From: Clostridium lacusfryxellense
GTDB lineage: Bacteria > Bacillota > Clostridia > Clostridiales > Clostridiaceae
Direction of reading: 5' to 3'
DNA length: 64,000 nt
Assembly (NCBI RefSeq): GCF_018861735.1
Contig: NZ_JAHLEB010000022.1
Span: 1-64,000, forward strand
The position numbers and the translations under genes were made by a program. Numbering within the stretch: position 1 is the first letter of the stretch; each line of letters opens with the position of its first letter. Shown one piece after another: positions 63,514-64,000 of this stretch. The notes under the pieces were generated by a model. It was not told the DNA's origin. It saw nothing but the letters and a program-made list of their open reading frames with translations, and ran no database searches.

Positions 63514-64000
63514 TCAAATTATATTTGAATCAATTGTATTATTACTTTCTTTGTAGTGATTTAACCTAGTAACAGCAGGCCCTTCTATAATGTCTCCCTC
63601 AAAAGTAAATCTTGACCCATGGCAAGGACAATCCCAAGATCTTTCTGCATTATTCCATTTTAGTTCACACCCTAAATGTGTACATGTTATATCAACTATA
63701 TGTAACTCACTATCTTTATCTCTATATGCACCATATCTTTCCCCATCAATCTGTACCATCTTTCCCTCATCATTTTTTAAATCAAAATTATATTGTCCAA
63801 CCTGAAGTTTTCCTTTTATTAACTGCTTTGCAACATCAAAATTTTCTTTAGCGAAGTTCTTAATAACCTCAGCGGAAATATGACGTGATGGATTATATAC
63901 CTCTTGATAAGGGCTTTCATTTTTAACTATAAGATCCCTCAGTATACCTGCAGCAGCTGTTCCATTCGTCATTCCCCATTCTCCATAACCAGTCGCAACA
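63514..64000 (-). CDS. FAD-dependent oxidoreductase with C-terminal Rieske domain (partial)
   Basis: The 3' part of a gene that enters from the right edge. The first residues seen, VATGYGEWGMTNGTAAAGILRDLI, are the C-terminal FAD motif of DadA-like oxidoreductases. The rest is a Rieske domain with CTHLGCELKWNNAERSWDCPCHGSRF: the Cys-x-His and Cys-x-x-His pairs of the 2Fe-2S cluster. Such fusion proteins are common in Firmicutes; the substrate is unknown. The ATG at 63972 is internal and not the true start. Confidence 0.88.
   Translation of the reverse strand, partial: VATGYGEWGMTNGTAAAGILRDLIVKNESPYQEVYNPSRHISAEVIKNFAKENFDVAKQLIKGKLQVGQYNFDLKNDEGKMVQIDGERYGAYRDKDSELHIVDITCTHLGCELKWNNAERSWDCPCHGSRFTFEGDIIEGPAVTRLNHYKESNNTIDSNII

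Overview
The window is AT-rich DNA with strong AGGAGG-type ribosome binding sites, short intergenic gaps and intrinsic terminators. Its gene set is typical of a Clostridium-like anaerobic Firmicute: FabK-type fatty-acid genes, a separate AccABCD carboxylase, a CBO0543-like membrane protein and a C-P lyase set with a PHP phosphatase. The species cannot be named from the sequence alone.

Layout. At 1-46 a partial open frame, perhaps transposase-like, leaves the left edge. Positions 148-12054 (minus strand) carry a complete phosphonate system: transporter phnD-phnC-phnE-phnE, a PHP-type cyclic phosphodiesterase, phnL, a hexapeptide acetyltransferase, phnM, phnK, phnJ, phnI, phnH, phnG and a GntR regulator. 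Positions 12083-23400 hold a PhoH-like ATPase, a GDSL esterase and a polyphosphate region: a PPK2-type kinase, ppk, two Ppx/GppA-HD proteins and a stand-alone HD protein. Positions 23431-49868 (minus strand) form a biosynthetic cluster: type II thioesterase, Sfp-type PPTase, a decayed acyltransferase with a TetR/FMN-binding pair, a 3062-residue PKS, an MFS transporter, an NRPS-like protein of about 1907 residues, accA-D-C-B, a fabF scar, fabK, acpP and fabH. Positions 50037-54063 carry a phospholipase-C-like protein, an Rrf2-regulated redox operon, a YhhN protein and a toxin-antitoxin pair. Positions 54357-60330 are a sugar ABC importer with a GH2 glycosidase and an ArsR-like regulator. The rest holds small unknown proteins, membrane and tocopherol-cyclase-like proteins, and a Rieske oxidoreductase cut by the right edge.

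Main discovery. Seven promoters share one architecture: TTAACA-like hexamers phased every 11 bp, then, in most, a 9-10 nt gap and a -10 element. This is the form expected of a PhoP/PhoB (phosphate-starvation) box. They precede phnD, phnG, a ppx, the phospholipase-like gene and all three arms of the biosynthetic cluster (PPTase-TE, NRPS-MFS-PKS, FAS-ACC). The three cluster boxes are almost identical to each other. The window therefore reads as a phosphate-starvation island in which a hybrid lipid-PKS-NRPS pathway is co-regulated with phosphorus scavenging. Its one adenylation domain carries a serine-like code. A phosphorus-free acyl-serine lipid or lipopeptide is the leading hypothesis for the product, but this is inference.

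A second small regulon is visible: three promoters with TATACT-N3-(A/G)GTATA over the -10 element lie at the TetR gene, at the GDSL esterase gene and at an orphan site beside the broken acyltransferase.
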